Positions 16,008 to 23,494 of a stretch of DNA of 25,488 nt are shown here, in pieces. The notes beneath the pieces were generated by a model. The model was not told the origin of the DNA and did not search any database. It saw only the letters and a list, made by a program, of their open reading frames with translations. Both the position numbers and the translations under genes were made by a program. The stretch comes from Clostridiaceae bacterium (lineage in GTDB: Bacteria; Bacillota; Clostridia; Oscillospirales; Acutalibacteraceae): assembly GCA_904501685.1 (NCBI GenBank), contig CAJGBX010000007.1:1-25488 (forward strand), read 5' to 3'. Each line of letters starts with the position of its first letter. Position 1 is the stretch's first letter.

Positions 16008-17284
16008 TTCTCTTCCTCAAATCGAATGGTAGCACTTTTTGCGTGGGCGGTCAGGCCCTCCTTTTCGGCAAAAAAGGCGACCTCGTCATAGACCCTGCTT
16101 AATGCGTCACGAGTATAGTAGGTGTACTGTGTTTTCTTCACAAAATCGTCCACCGACAAGGGACTTGAAAATCTTGCAGTACCGCTGGTTGGCAGGGTAT
16201 GGTTGGGGCCTGCATAATAGTCCCCAAGTGCCTCGGGACAGTATTTGCCCATAAAAATACTGCCTGCGTGCTTGACCTTATCGAGATAGTCAAACGGGTT
16301 ATCCATACATAATTCCAAATGCTCGGGTGCAATTTCATTGGCAATGTCTATAGCCTTTAACAAATCATCGGCCACAATTATTTTGCCGTTGTTGTCAATA
16401 GAAGCTCTTGCGATTTCAGAACGTAATAGCTTAGGAATTTGTCTTTCTAAAGCGTCACTTACCGCATTTGCCAAATCCATACTGTCGCAAACCAAAACGG
16501 CACTTGCCATTTTGTCGTGCTCAGCTTGGCTTAACAGGTCTGCGGCGACAAACTCGGGGTTGCAGGTAGAGTCTGCGACTACCAATATTTCGCTCGGACC
16601 TGCAATCATATCGATCGAAACCATTCCGAAAACCTGACGTTTAGCCTCGGCAACAAAAGCGTTACCGGGACCGACTATTTTATCAACCTTAGGTACGGTT
16701 TCGGTGCCATAGCTCAATGCGGCAACGGCCTGAGCGCCGCCGACCTTAAAAATACGGTCAACACCGGCAATTTTTGCGGCGGCTAAAATAACAGGGTTAA
16801 CCTTACCGTCGGCCGAAGGAGGTGTCGTAATGCAAATTTCCTTGCATCCTGCAATTTTAGCAGGGATAGAGTCCATCAAAACGGTAGACGGATAAGCGGC
16901 AGTGCCGCCCGGAACGTAAAGACCTACCTTTTCAATAGGCGTTACCTTTTGTCCGGTCACAATGCCGTCCTGCTCTGAAATAATAAAGCTGTTTCTAACC
17001 TGCTTTGAATGGAAGTTGCGGATATTTTCGGCGGCCTTTTGAATAATTTCCAAAAACTTTGGCTCGACCGAGTTAAAGGCCTCATCGATTTCTGCTTCGG
17101 TGACTTCCAAAGATGATAGCTTTGCTTTATCAAATTTTTCACAGTATTCAAAAAGTGCTTTATCGCCGTTTGCTTTAACATTTTCAATAATATCGGCAAC
17201 AATTCCCGAAACATCGGTTGAGGCGGTACCGCGGTTAAATATCTCGGAATTTAAGACCTCACCGTATTTTAAAATTTTAATCAT
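16004..17284 (-). CDS. hisD: Histidinol dehydrogenase
   Basis: The 426-residue enzyme performs the two NAD-dependent oxidations from histidinol to histidine. GLYVPGGTAAYPST (about 121-134), VGPGNAFVAEAKR (about 204-216), MIAGPSEILVVAD (about 226-238), LLSQAEHDKMASAVLV (Gln253 and His256 as zinc ligands), APEHLEL (catalytic Glu/His near 321-322) and ALGDYYAGPNHTLPTSGTAR (Asp355, His362) are all present, and a C-terminal His in LTAHAKS completes the site. The start overlaps the hisG end by eight bases. Confidence 0.97.
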   Translation of the reverse strand: MIKILKYGEVLNSEIFNRGTASTDVSGIVADIIENVKANGDKALFEYCEKFDKAKLSSLEVTEAEIDEAFNSVEPKFLEIIQKAAENIRNFHSKQVRNSFIISEQDGIVTGQKVTPIEKVGLYVPGGTAAYPSTVLMDSIPAKIAGCKEICITTPPSADGKVNPVILAAAKIAGVDRIFKVGGAQAVAALSYGTETVPKVDKIVGPGNAFVAEAKRQVFGMVSIDMIAGPSEILVVADSTCNPEFVAADLLSQAEHDKMASAVLVCDSMDLANAVSDALERQIPKLLRSEIARASIDNNGKIIVADDLLKAIDIANEIAPEHLELCMDNPFDYLDKVKHAGSIFMGKYCPEALGDYYAGPNHTLPTSGTARFSSPLSVDDFVKKTQYTYYTRDALSRVYDEVAFFAEKEGLTAHAKSATIRFEEEK

Positions 17285-17912
17285 TGCTTTCTACCTGCCT
17301 TGAAAGTCCCTTGCGGACGTTTTCAATTTCCTCTGTTTTAAACTTATAGCTTGATTTATTGGCAATTAAGCGGGCGCTTATCGGAAGTATTGTTTCGAAC
17401 GGCTGTAAATCGTTTTCCAATAAGGTTTTGCCGGTTTCAACAATATCGACAATAACGTCTGAAAGTCCTAAAATCGGCGCGATTTCGATTGAACCGTTGA
17501 GGTGAATTATATCAATGTCACGGCATTTTGAAGCGTAGTATGAGCTTGCAATGTTGGTAAACTTGGTTGCAACACGCAAGGTTTTGGTGCGGTCGTCCCT
17601 GAAATCCTTTTTGGCGGCGACTGCCATACGGCATTTACCGAGCTTTAAATCCAATAGCTCATAAACATCGGGGTTATATTCCAAAAGAATGTCCTTACCT
17701 GCAACACCGATGTCGGCTGCACCTCGTTCAACATAAATTGCAACGTCAGAGGGCTTTACCCAGAAGTAACGCACGCCAACCTCATTATTTTCAAATATCA
17801 GCTTGCGGTTAGGCTCCTTTATCGAAGGGCAGGGGTAACCGCCTTTTTCGAACATATCATATACCTTTTCGCCGAGTCTTCCCTTCGGCAAGGCAACATT
17901 TATAATCTTCAT
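17277..17912 (-). CDS. hisG: ATP phosphoribosyltransferase, short catalytic form
   Basis: The 211-residue HisG lacks the C-terminal regulatory domain of the long form and so needs HisZ, which is encoded directly upstream. Family segments are VALPKGRLGEKVYDMFEKGG at the N-terminus, RGAADIGVAGKDIL (about 63-76), and the PRPP-binding signature NGSIEIAPILGLSDVIVDIVETG (about 140-162). It commits ATP and PRPP to histidine synthesis. The ribosome binding site is weak (AAGAAGTG), suggesting translation partly coupled to hisZ. Confidence 0.95.
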   Translation of the reverse strand: MKIINVALPKGRLGEKVYDMFEKGGYPCPSIKEPNRKLIFENNEVGVRYFWVKPSDVAIYVERGAADIGVAGKDILLEYNPDVYELLDLKLGKCRMAVAAKKDFRDDRTKTLRVATKFTNIASSYYASKCRDIDIIHLNGSIEIAPILGLSDVIVDIVETGKTLLENDLQPFETILPISARLIANKSSYKFKTEEIENVRKGLSRQVESND

Positions 17913-17927
17913 TTTAAAATCACTTCT

Positions 17928-19007
17928 TTAAAGGGTAATTTTTTCGCGGTAGCGCAAATTTTCGGGAACTGCCTTGCAGGTGTAAACGGTTGTACCGTTG
18001 CGGGATAGCTCCTCCGACTTTTGTAATGCGGTCTTAAAATCGTCACCGCAAACCAATACTACGTCTACATCATAGGGTCTTTCGTTGCGGTCAAGAAGCT
18101 GTAGATTATCAAGGTAAACCGCAAAGCCGATTGCCTTGTCGGTGCGGTTAAGCTTTTGCATCAGCTTATCGTACTGTCCGCCTGAAAGCACACTGTCGGG
18201 AATGTTGTTTATATATCCTCTGAAAACAACACCGCTGTAATAGCTCATACCGCCGACCGCCGAAAAATCAACAATGACCTTAGTATCGGTAAGGCCTTTC
18301 AAAGCTTCAATCAAAGCTTTGAATTCCTTTGCAACCGCATTTGCAGTAGGCGAAACAAAGGTATCGCAAACGGCATTAATTGCCAAATCATAATCGGAGT
18401 AGCTTGCGGTAAATACCGAAAGTCTTCGGGCTACCTCTAAGGATAAGCCGTTGTTGGAGCAAAGCACCTTGAGGTCATCACTGTTTTTACGGCTGATGCA
18501 GGTTAGTACATCCTTACGCAATTTCAAGGGTAACTGTAATTCGTCGAATGCGGCTTCGATCAATCCTACGTGCGAAAGCTCCAGGCAGCAGTAGCTGTCA
18601 ATGGTTTCAAGGCTCTTTGCGGCAAGCATTAAAACCTCGCAAACCTCCAAATTGCCTATTTGGCCAATACACTCAAGACCTGCCTGCATAATTTCCTTAT
18701 AGGTGTGGGTACTGCCTGAAATACGGTAGACGTTTTCATTATAATATAGCTTCTGCACACCTAAGGAATCCTTGGAATTGTTTATAATCGAAAGGGTAAC
18801 GTCGGGCTTTAGGGCCTTTAAGTGTCCGTTGGTATCGGTAAAGGTGATAATTCCGTCGGATACTAAAAAATCCTTATTTTTAACATAAAGGTCGTATTCC
18901 TCAAACTTGTTCATTTTAAATTGACTGTAGCCATGCCGACTGTAAAGCGAGCGCAGGCTGAATACGGCTTTTTCTTCACTTTTTAACAGAGATTCATTTA
19001 TAGCCAT
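17928..19007 (-). CDS. hisZ: ATP phosphoribosyltransferase regulatory subunit HisZ
   Basis: The 359-residue protein resembles the catalytic core of histidyl-tRNA synthetase without the anticodon domain. Visible are LYSRHGYSQFKMNKFEEYD (about 21-39), KPDVTLSI (about 67-74), KLYYNENVYR (about 86-95, class II motif-2-like) and IMQAGLECIG (about 106-115). HisZ pairs with short HisG in an octamer and carries histidine feedback control. The start at 19007 (ATG) is chosen rather than an upstream in-frame TTG at 19022 because that TTG is part of the TTGGAGGGG ribosome binding site at 19014-19020. It is the first gene of the his operon. Confidence 0.92.
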   Translation of the reverse strand: MAINESLLKSEEKAVFSLRSLYSRHGYSQFKMNKFEEYDLYVKNKDFLVSDGIITFTDTNGHLKALKPDVTLSIINNSKDSLGVQKLYYNENVYRISGSTHTYKEIMQAGLECIGQIGNLEVCEVLMLAAKSLETIDSYCCLELSHVGLIEAAFDELQLPLKLRKDVLTCISRKNSDDLKVLCSNNGLSLEVARRLSVFTASYSDYDLAINAVCDTFVSPTANAVAKEFKALIEALKGLTDTKVIVDFSAVGGMSYYSGVVFRGYINNIPDSVLSGGQYDKLMQKLNRTDKAIGFAVYLDNLQLLDRNERPYDVDVVLVCGDDFKTALQKSEELSRNGTTVYTCKAVPENLRYREKITL

Positions 19008-19032
19008 AGTTATCCCCTCCAAGGGCTTGAAA

Positions 19033-19068
19033 TTAGCACTTTAATAATCTATCACATTAGCACGCTAA
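19033..19068. promoter_or_regulatory. Candidate his operator pair
   Basis: Two related 12-bp elements lie 24 bp apart: TTAGCACGCTAA (19057-19068, a symmetric TTAGC-AC-GCTAA palindrome) and TTAGCACTTTAA (19033-19044, imperfect). The perfect site fills most of the spacer between -35 and -10, and the second lies just past the -10 around the transcription start. This geometry is classic for a repressor. TrpR-family HisR (YerC-like) regulators of Clostridia are a candidate, but I cannot confirm their motif here. Confidence 0.65.
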
Positions 19069-19074
19069 AGTCAA
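19046..19074 (-). promoter_or_regulatory. his operon promoter
   Basis: On the minus strand there is a -35 TTGACT (19069-19074), a 17-bp spacer and a -10 TAGATT (19046-19051). The implied leader is only about 30 bases, which leaves no room for a T-box or attenuator. Confidence 0.75.
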
Positions 19075-19111
19075 TACCTTTCTGAATGATTTATCAATTA
19101 TTCTTTGTAAC

Positions 19112-20713
19112 CTACTGTATTTCCTGCATTTGGCTGAATTCCTTTAAAACAAGTCCGGGGTTTTTGTCGAGTGCCCAGTTGATTTCATAGTCGGCAGTGA
19201 ATAAAAGTAAATTTCTTCCCTTAGAATCCTGAACCCATTTGGTAGCCTGCATTAAGTTCAAGGTCTTGGGGTCAACCTCCCCCTCAATAAAACGTACGAG
19301 GCAGTGAGGGGTATCGGTACGGCTGTATTTTACACCGTATTCCGATTCCATTCTGAACTGCAAAACATCGAACTGTAACATACCGACAACACCGACGTAA
19401 ACACGCTCTAAGCCGGTACCGGGCAGGAAAAACATTTGAATTGCACCCTCTTGGGCTATCTGTGTAATGCCCTTTTGGAACTGCTTTCTTTTCAGCGAAT
19501 CAATCTGCTCGACAATGGCAAAATGCTCCGGTGCAAAGGTGGGTATGCCGGCATATTGGACCTTCATTCCCTTTTCGCAAATAGTGTCACCGATAGAGAA
19601 CACACCGGGGTCAAATACACCGATAATGTCACCGGCGTAAGCCTCATCAATAACCTCACGTTCTTCCGCCATCATTTGCTGGGGACGTGAAAGCTTAATC
19701 GGTTTTCCTGCCTGAACGTGGAAGTATTCCTTGGAACGCTCAAACTTACCCGAGCAAATACGCATAAAGGCAATTCGGTCGCGGTGAGCTTTATTCATAT
19801 TGGCCTGAATTTTAAATACAAATGCCGAAAATTGTTCACAAGAAGGGTCGATAAAATCCTCACCCGAGCGATAGCTTAACGGTGTTGTGGTCATTCTTAA
19901 AAAGTTTTCCAAAAAAGGCTCAATACCGAAGTTGTTTAAGGCTGAGCCGAAGAAAACCGGTGTTAATTTACCGCAACGGACCTGTTCCAAATCAAAGTCG
20001 AAGCTTGCACCGTCAAGTAATTCAACCTGGTCGACTAAATCCGCACGCGAATATTCGCCGATAAGCTCGTCAAGCTTCTGGGTATCGGTAATGTCACAAT
20101 GAATTGCTTCAATACGGTTGCTTCCGCCGTGAAATTCCGAAAAGGTGAGAATCTGGTGCTCATTACGGTCGTAAACACCTTTAAAATCACATCCGCAGCC
20201 GATTGGCCAATTCATAGGATAGGTGCCGATGCCGAATTCCTTTTCGAGCTGGTCTAATAGTTCAAACGGGTCACGTGCCTCACGGTCCATTTTATTTATA
20301 AATGTAAAAATCGGAATATGTCGCATTGCACAGACCTTGAAAAGCTTACGGGTCTGCGGCTCGATACCTTTTGCGGCGTCAATAACCATAACAACACTGT
20401 CGGCGGCAGTCAGGGTACGGTAGGTATCCTCCGAGAAGTCCTGATGTCCGGGCGTATCAAGAATGTTGATGCAATAGCCCTCGTATTCAAACTGTAAAAC
20501 GGACGAGGTAATGGAAATACCACGCTTTTTTTCAATTTCCATCCAGTCGGAAACGGCGTGCTTGTCGTTTTGCTTGCCTTTAACCGAGCCTGCGGACTGA
20601 ATAGCTCTTCCGTAAAGCAAAAGCTTCTCGGTCAAGGTGGTTTTACCGGCGTCAGGGTGCGAGATAATTGCAAAGGTGCGTCTACGCAAAATTTCATTTT
20701 TAATATCGGGCAT
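19112..20713 (-). CDS. prfC: Peptide chain release factor 3
   Basis: The 533-residue translational GTPase, of family-typical length, has G1 HPDAGKTTLTEKLLLYG (about 19-35), GSVKGK (about 42-47, typical of RF3), G2 KRGISITSSV (about 63-72), G3 DTPGHQDFSEDTYRTLTAAD (86-105) and G4 NKMDREARDPFELLD (140-154). RF3 removes RF1 and RF2 from the ribosome after termination and contributes to quality control. The conserved RF3 segments FVFKIQANMNKAHRDRIAF and VVGMLQFDVLQFRMESEYGV separate it from EF-G. The ATG follows AGAGGT. No clear terminator separates its end from the his promoter. Confidence 0.95.
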   Translation of the reverse strand: MPDIKNEILRRRTFAIISHPDAGKTTLTEKLLLYGRAIQSAGSVKGKQNDKHAVSDWMEIEKKRGISITSSVLQFEYEGYCINILDTPGHQDFSEDTYRTLTAADSVVMVIDAAKGIEPQTRKLFKVCAMRHIPIFTFINKMDREARDPFELLDQLEKEFGIGTYPMNWPIGCGCDFKGVYDRNEHQILTFSEFHGGSNRIEAIHCDITDTQKLDELIGEYSRADLVDQVELLDGASFDFDLEQVRCGKLTPVFFGSALNNFGIEPFLENFLRMTTTPLSYRSGEDFIDPSCEQFSAFVFKIQANMNKAHRDRIAFMRICSGKFERSKEYFHVQAGKPIKLSRPQQMMAEEREVIDEAYAGDIIGVFDPGVFSIGDTICEKGMKVQYAGIPTFAPEHFAIVEQIDSLKRKQFQKGITQIAQEGAIQMFFLPGTGLERVYVGVVGMLQFDVLQFRMESEYGVKYSRTDTPHCLVRFIEGEVDPKTLNLMQATKWVQDSKGRNLLLFTADYEINWALDKNPGLVLKEFSQMQEIQ

Positions 20714-20773
20714 TTAACGTTACCTCTTTTAAAGTATAAATTTTAATACTACTAACCTATTTTAAACCTATAT

Positions 20774-20802
20774 ATGTTACCATATATGCTTCGGTTTTTC
20801 AA
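20774..20802 (-). promoter_or_regulatory. Candidate promoter of prfC
   Basis: On the minus strand there is a -35 TTGAAA (20797-20802), a 17-bp spacer and a -10 TAACAT (20774-20779), giving a leader of roughly 55 bases. It is divergent from ilvE. Confidence 0.5.
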
Positions 20803-20843
20803 GGGTTTGTTGCATTGGTGCTGAAATTATTTTGTTTAAAATG

Positions 20844-20872
20844 TTGACTTAAAACATAATTAGTGCTACAAT
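20844..20872 (+). promoter_or_regulatory. Promoter of ilvE
   Basis: There is a -35 TTGACT (20844-20849), a 17-bp spacer and a -10 TACAAT (20867-20872) preceded by TGC, an extended -10. The leader of about 60 bases shows no T-box or riboswitch pattern. Confidence 0.7.
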
Positions 20873-20938
20873 TTAATGTAATTTATTTGAATGCAACGTG
20901 ATATTTTAATGTTACGCGTATTTTAGGAGGATTTTAGA

Positions 20939-21964
20939 ATGGCAAAAAAGGATATCAAATGGGGCGAGCTCGGTTTCGGTTATGTTAAGACCGACTACCG
21001 CTTTGTCGCTAATTTTAAGGATGGTAAGTGGGACGAAGGGGAGCTTATTACCGACGAGAATATCGTTATTAATGAGTGTGCAGGTGTTTTGCAGTATGCA
21101 CAGACCTGTTTTGAGGGCTTAAAGGCCTACACTACCGAGGACGGTAAGATTGTTTGTTTCCGTCCCGACCTTAACGCACAGCGTATGGCTGAGTCCTGCG
21201 AAAGACTTAAAATGCCTGTATTCCCCGTAGATAAGTTTGTTGAGGCTGTTGAAAAGGTGGTTGCAGCAAATAAGGATTTTGTTCCGCCTTACGGCTCGGG
21301 TGCAACCTTGTATTTACGTCCTTATATGTTCGGCAGTAACGCTGTTATCGGCGTAAAGCCTGCTACCGAGTATCAGTTCAGAATTTTTGCTACACCGGTC
21401 GGTCCTTACTTCAAGGGCGGTGTTAAGCCGCTTACCTTGAGAATCAGTGACCTTGACCGTGCTGCTCCTATGGGTACCGGTCATATTAAGGCAGGTCTTA
21501 ACTATGCAATGAGCCTTTATAATATTGTTGACGCTCACGAGCAGGGTTTTGACGAGAATATGTATGTTGATTCGGCTACCCGTACTTATATTGAGGAAAC
21601 CGGCGGCGCAAACATTATTTTGGTAACTAAGGACAAAAAGGTTGTTACGCCGAAGTCGAATACCATTTTGCCTTCGATTACCCGTCGTTCTTTAATGGTT
21701 GTTGCCAAGGATTATTTAGGTTTAGAGGTTGAGGAGCGTCCGGTTAAAGTGAGCGAGCTCGGCAATTTTGCAGAATGCGGACTTTGCGGTACTGCCGCAG
21801 TTATTTCTCCGGTCGGTAAGGTTGTTGACCACGGTAAGGAGATTTGCTTCCCTGCAGGTATGACCGAAATGGGCCCCGTAACCAAGAAGCTTTATGATAC
21901 CTTAACCGGTATTCAAATGGGCAGACTTGAATCCCCCGAGGGTTGGATTAAGGTTATTGAATAA
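20939..21964 (+). CDS. ilvE: Branched-chain-amino-acid aminotransferase
   Basis: This is a 341-residue class IV (fold-type IV) PLP aminotransferase of the longer BCAT form. Motifs are QTCFEGLKAYTTEDGKIVCFRPD (about 55-77), LYLRPYMFGS (about 124-133), GTGHIKAGLNYA with Lys184 as the likely PLP lysine, and YIEETGGANII (about 217-227) with Glu220. It interconverts Val, Leu and Ile with their 2-oxo acids using glutamate. A strong AGGAGG stands before the ATG. It is a single-gene unit with a promoter and a terminator. No other ilv or leu gene is in the window. Confidence 0.94.
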   Translation: MAKKDIKWGELGFGYVKTDYRFVANFKDGKWDEGELITDENIVINECAGVLQYAQTCFEGLKAYTTEDGKIVCFRPDLNAQRMAESCERLKMPVFPVDKFVEAVEKVVAANKDFVPPYGSGATLYLRPYMFGSNAVIGVKPATEYQFRIFATPVGPYFKGGVKPLTLRISDLDRAAPMGTGHIKAGLNYAMSLYNIVDAHEQGFDENMYVDSATRTYIEETGGANIILVTKDKKVVTPKSNTILPSITRRSLMVVAKDYLGLEVEERPVKVSELGNFAECGLCGTAAVISPVGKVVDHGKEICFPAGMTEMGPVTKKLYDTLTGIQMGRLESPEGWIKVIE

Positions 21965-21982
21965 AAATTTATATGATAGAGA

Positions 21983-22017
21983 AAAGCGGTCCGCAGATTT
22001 TGGCGGACCGCTTTGTT
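21983..22017 (+). terminator. ilvE terminator
   Basis: A 12-bp perfect stem (AAAGCGGTCCGC 21983-21994 / GCGGACCGCTTT 22003-22014) with an eight-base loop is followed by a short GTT tail. It starts about 18 bases after the ilvE stop. Confidence 0.85.
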
Positions 22018-22088
22018 CAATACTTCCTTATGTACAAGGTTACTGATTTTATTTCAAATATGCACAAAAATTAATAAATATACATAAA

Positions 22089-22118
22089 TTTTGCATAAAT
22101 ATAAAAAATTATGCAAAA
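22089..22118. repeat. Inverted repeat upstream of argG, possible regulator site
   Basis: TTTTGCATAA (22089-22098) and TTATGCAAAA (22109-22118) are perfect 10-bp inverted arms, 20 bp apart centre to centre. They lie upstream of the argG -35 in an AT-rich stretch that also holds related TACATAAATTTTGCA. The arms resemble loose ARG-box half sites, but the assignment is tentative. Confidence 0.4.
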
Positions 22119-22134
22119 AATCTTGAAAAAAGAC

Positions 22135-22162
22135 TTGCTTTTTCAAAATTTAAGTGTATAAT
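22135..22162 (+). promoter_or_regulatory. argG promoter
   Basis: There is a -35 TTGCTT (22135-22140), a 16-bp spacer and a consensus -10 TATAAT (22157-22162). AATGAATAAATTTTCTT (22169-22185), just downstream and covering the likely start point, resembles the ArgR/AhrC box and may be an operator. Confidence 0.65.
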
Positions 22163-22201
22163 GTATGCAATGAATAAATTTTCTTGGAGGATTGAAGCTT
22201 T

Positions 22202-23428
22202 ATGAAAAAGGAAATTAAAAAGGTTGTTCTTGCCTATTCAGGCGGACTTGATACTTCTATTATCATTCCTTGGTTAAAGGAAAACTACAATAACTGTGAG
22301 GTTGTTGCCGTTTCGGGTGACGTCGGTCAGGGTACTGAATTGGACGGTCTTGAGGAAAAGGCTATTAAAACCGGTGCTTCTAAGCTCTATGTTTTAGACC
22401 TTAAAAAGGAATATGTTGAGGATTACATCTGGCCGTGCCTTAAGGCAGGCGCCGATTATGAAAGCTATCTGCTTGGCACCTCACACGCACGTCCTTGCAT
22501 TGCAAAGGCTTTGGCTGAGATTGCAATTAAGGAAAATGCCGATGCTATTTGTCACGGCTGTACCGGTAAGGGCAACGACCAGGTTCGTTTTGAGCTTACC
22601 TTAAAGGCTTTTGCTCCCGATATGGAAATCATTGCTCCTTGGAGAATTTGGGATATTAAGTCCCGCGAGGAGGAAATTGAGTATGCCGAGGCACACAACA
22701 TTCCTCTTAAAATCAACCGCGAGACTAACTACTCAAAGGATAAGAACGTATGGCACTTGTCCCATGAGGGAATGGATTTGGAGGACCCCGCAAACGAGCC
22801 TTTGTATAATAAGGAAGGCTTTTTGGAGTTGGGAGTTTCTCCTGAGCAGGCTCCTGAAACCCCTACCTATGTCACTATTCATTTTGAAAAGGGTATCCCG
22901 ACCTCGGTTGACGGTGTAGAAATGGATGGACTCAAGATTGTTGAGACCTTGAATGAAATCGGCGGTAAGAACGGTGTCGGATTACTTGATATTGTTGAAA
23001 ACCGTCTTGTCGGTATGAAGAGCCGCGGTGTTTATGAGACTCCCGGCGGTGCTATCCTTTACAAGGCACACGAAATATTAGAAACTATTACCCTTGACAG
23101 AGATACCTCACATTATAAGAAGCTGGTTGCTCAGAAGTTCGGTGAGTTGGTATACTTCGGTCAGTGGTTTACTCCGTTACGTGAGTCACTTTCGGCATTC
23201 GTTGATAAGACTCAGGAAAATGTCACCGGTGACGTAAAGCTTAAGCTTTACAAGGGTAATATTATTAACGCCGGCGTTACCTCGCCCTATTCACTTTATG
23301 ATGATGAAATTGCTTCGTTTGGTGATGACGAGGGTGCTTATGACCAAAAGGATTCGGCAGGCTTTATTAACCTGTTCGGACTTCCTGTTACGGTTCAGGC
23401 AAAGCTTAATAAAAAGCTTGGTAAATAA
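22202..23428 (+). CDS. argG: Argininosuccinate synthase
   Basis: The 408-residue ligase joins citrulline and aspartate with ATP. It has the N-terminal PP-loop AYSGGLDTSIIIPWL (Ser13-Ser19), GDVGQG (about 40-45), LGTSHARPCIAKA (about 91-103), HGCTGKGNDQVRFEL (about 119-133), APWRIW and NREGNYS-like NRETNYSKDKNVWHLSHEG segments. Length and motifs are typical of the bacterial short form. TTGGAGGA is well placed before the ATG. argH follows with 66 bases between. The proximal arginine genes (argC, J, B, D, F) are not in this window. Confidence 0.97.
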   Translation: MKKEIKKVVLAYSGGLDTSIIIPWLKENYNNCEVVAVSGDVGQGTELDGLEEKAIKTGASKLYVLDLKKEYVEDYIWPCLKAGADYESYLLGTSHARPCIAKALAEIAIKENADAICHGCTGKGNDQVRFELTLKAFAPDMEIIAPWRIWDIKSREEEIEYAEAHNIPLKINRETNYSKDKNVWHLSHEGMDLEDPANEPLYNKEGFLELGVSPEQAPETPTYVTIHFEKGIPTSVDGVEMDGLKIVETLNEIGGKNGVGLLDIVENRLVGMKSRGVYETPGGAILYKAHEILETITLDRDTSHYKKLVAQKFGELVYFGQWFTPLRESLSAFVDKTQENVTGDVKLKLYKGNIINAGVTSPYSLYDDEIASFGDDEGAYDQKDSAGFINLFGLPVTVQAKLNKKLGK

Positions 23429-23439
23429 TTTTTGATTTT

Positions 23440-23475
23440 CACAACGCAGTGAGATTTTTCTCACTGCGCTTTGTG
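23440..23475 (+). terminator. Hairpin between argG and argH, possible weak terminator or attenuator
   Basis: A nine-bp perfect stem (CGCAGTGAG 23445-23453 / CTCACTGCG 23460-23468) with loop ATTTTT is extended by CACAA/TTGTG around a small bulge. The tail CTTTGTGG is not a true U-tract, so full termination is doubtful. It may stabilise the upstream mRNA or lower argH expression. Confidence 0.5.
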
Positions 23476-23494
23476 GTATTTAAAAGGTGATTTT

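Noticed and set aside
19007..19022. Upstream TTG as hisZ start (five residues longer)
   Set aside because: The TTG is the first part of the TTGGAGGGG ribosome binding site; the ATG at 19007 is correctly spaced from it.
19005..19074. T-box or peptide attenuator before the his operon
   Set aside because: The predicted leader is about 30 bases, with no T-box motif, no terminator hairpin and no His-codon run.
20855..20872. TTAGTGCTAC before ilvE as a third copy of the his operator
   Set aside because: It shares only a half-site (GTGCTA), lacks the palindrome, and is largely accounted for by the extended -10.
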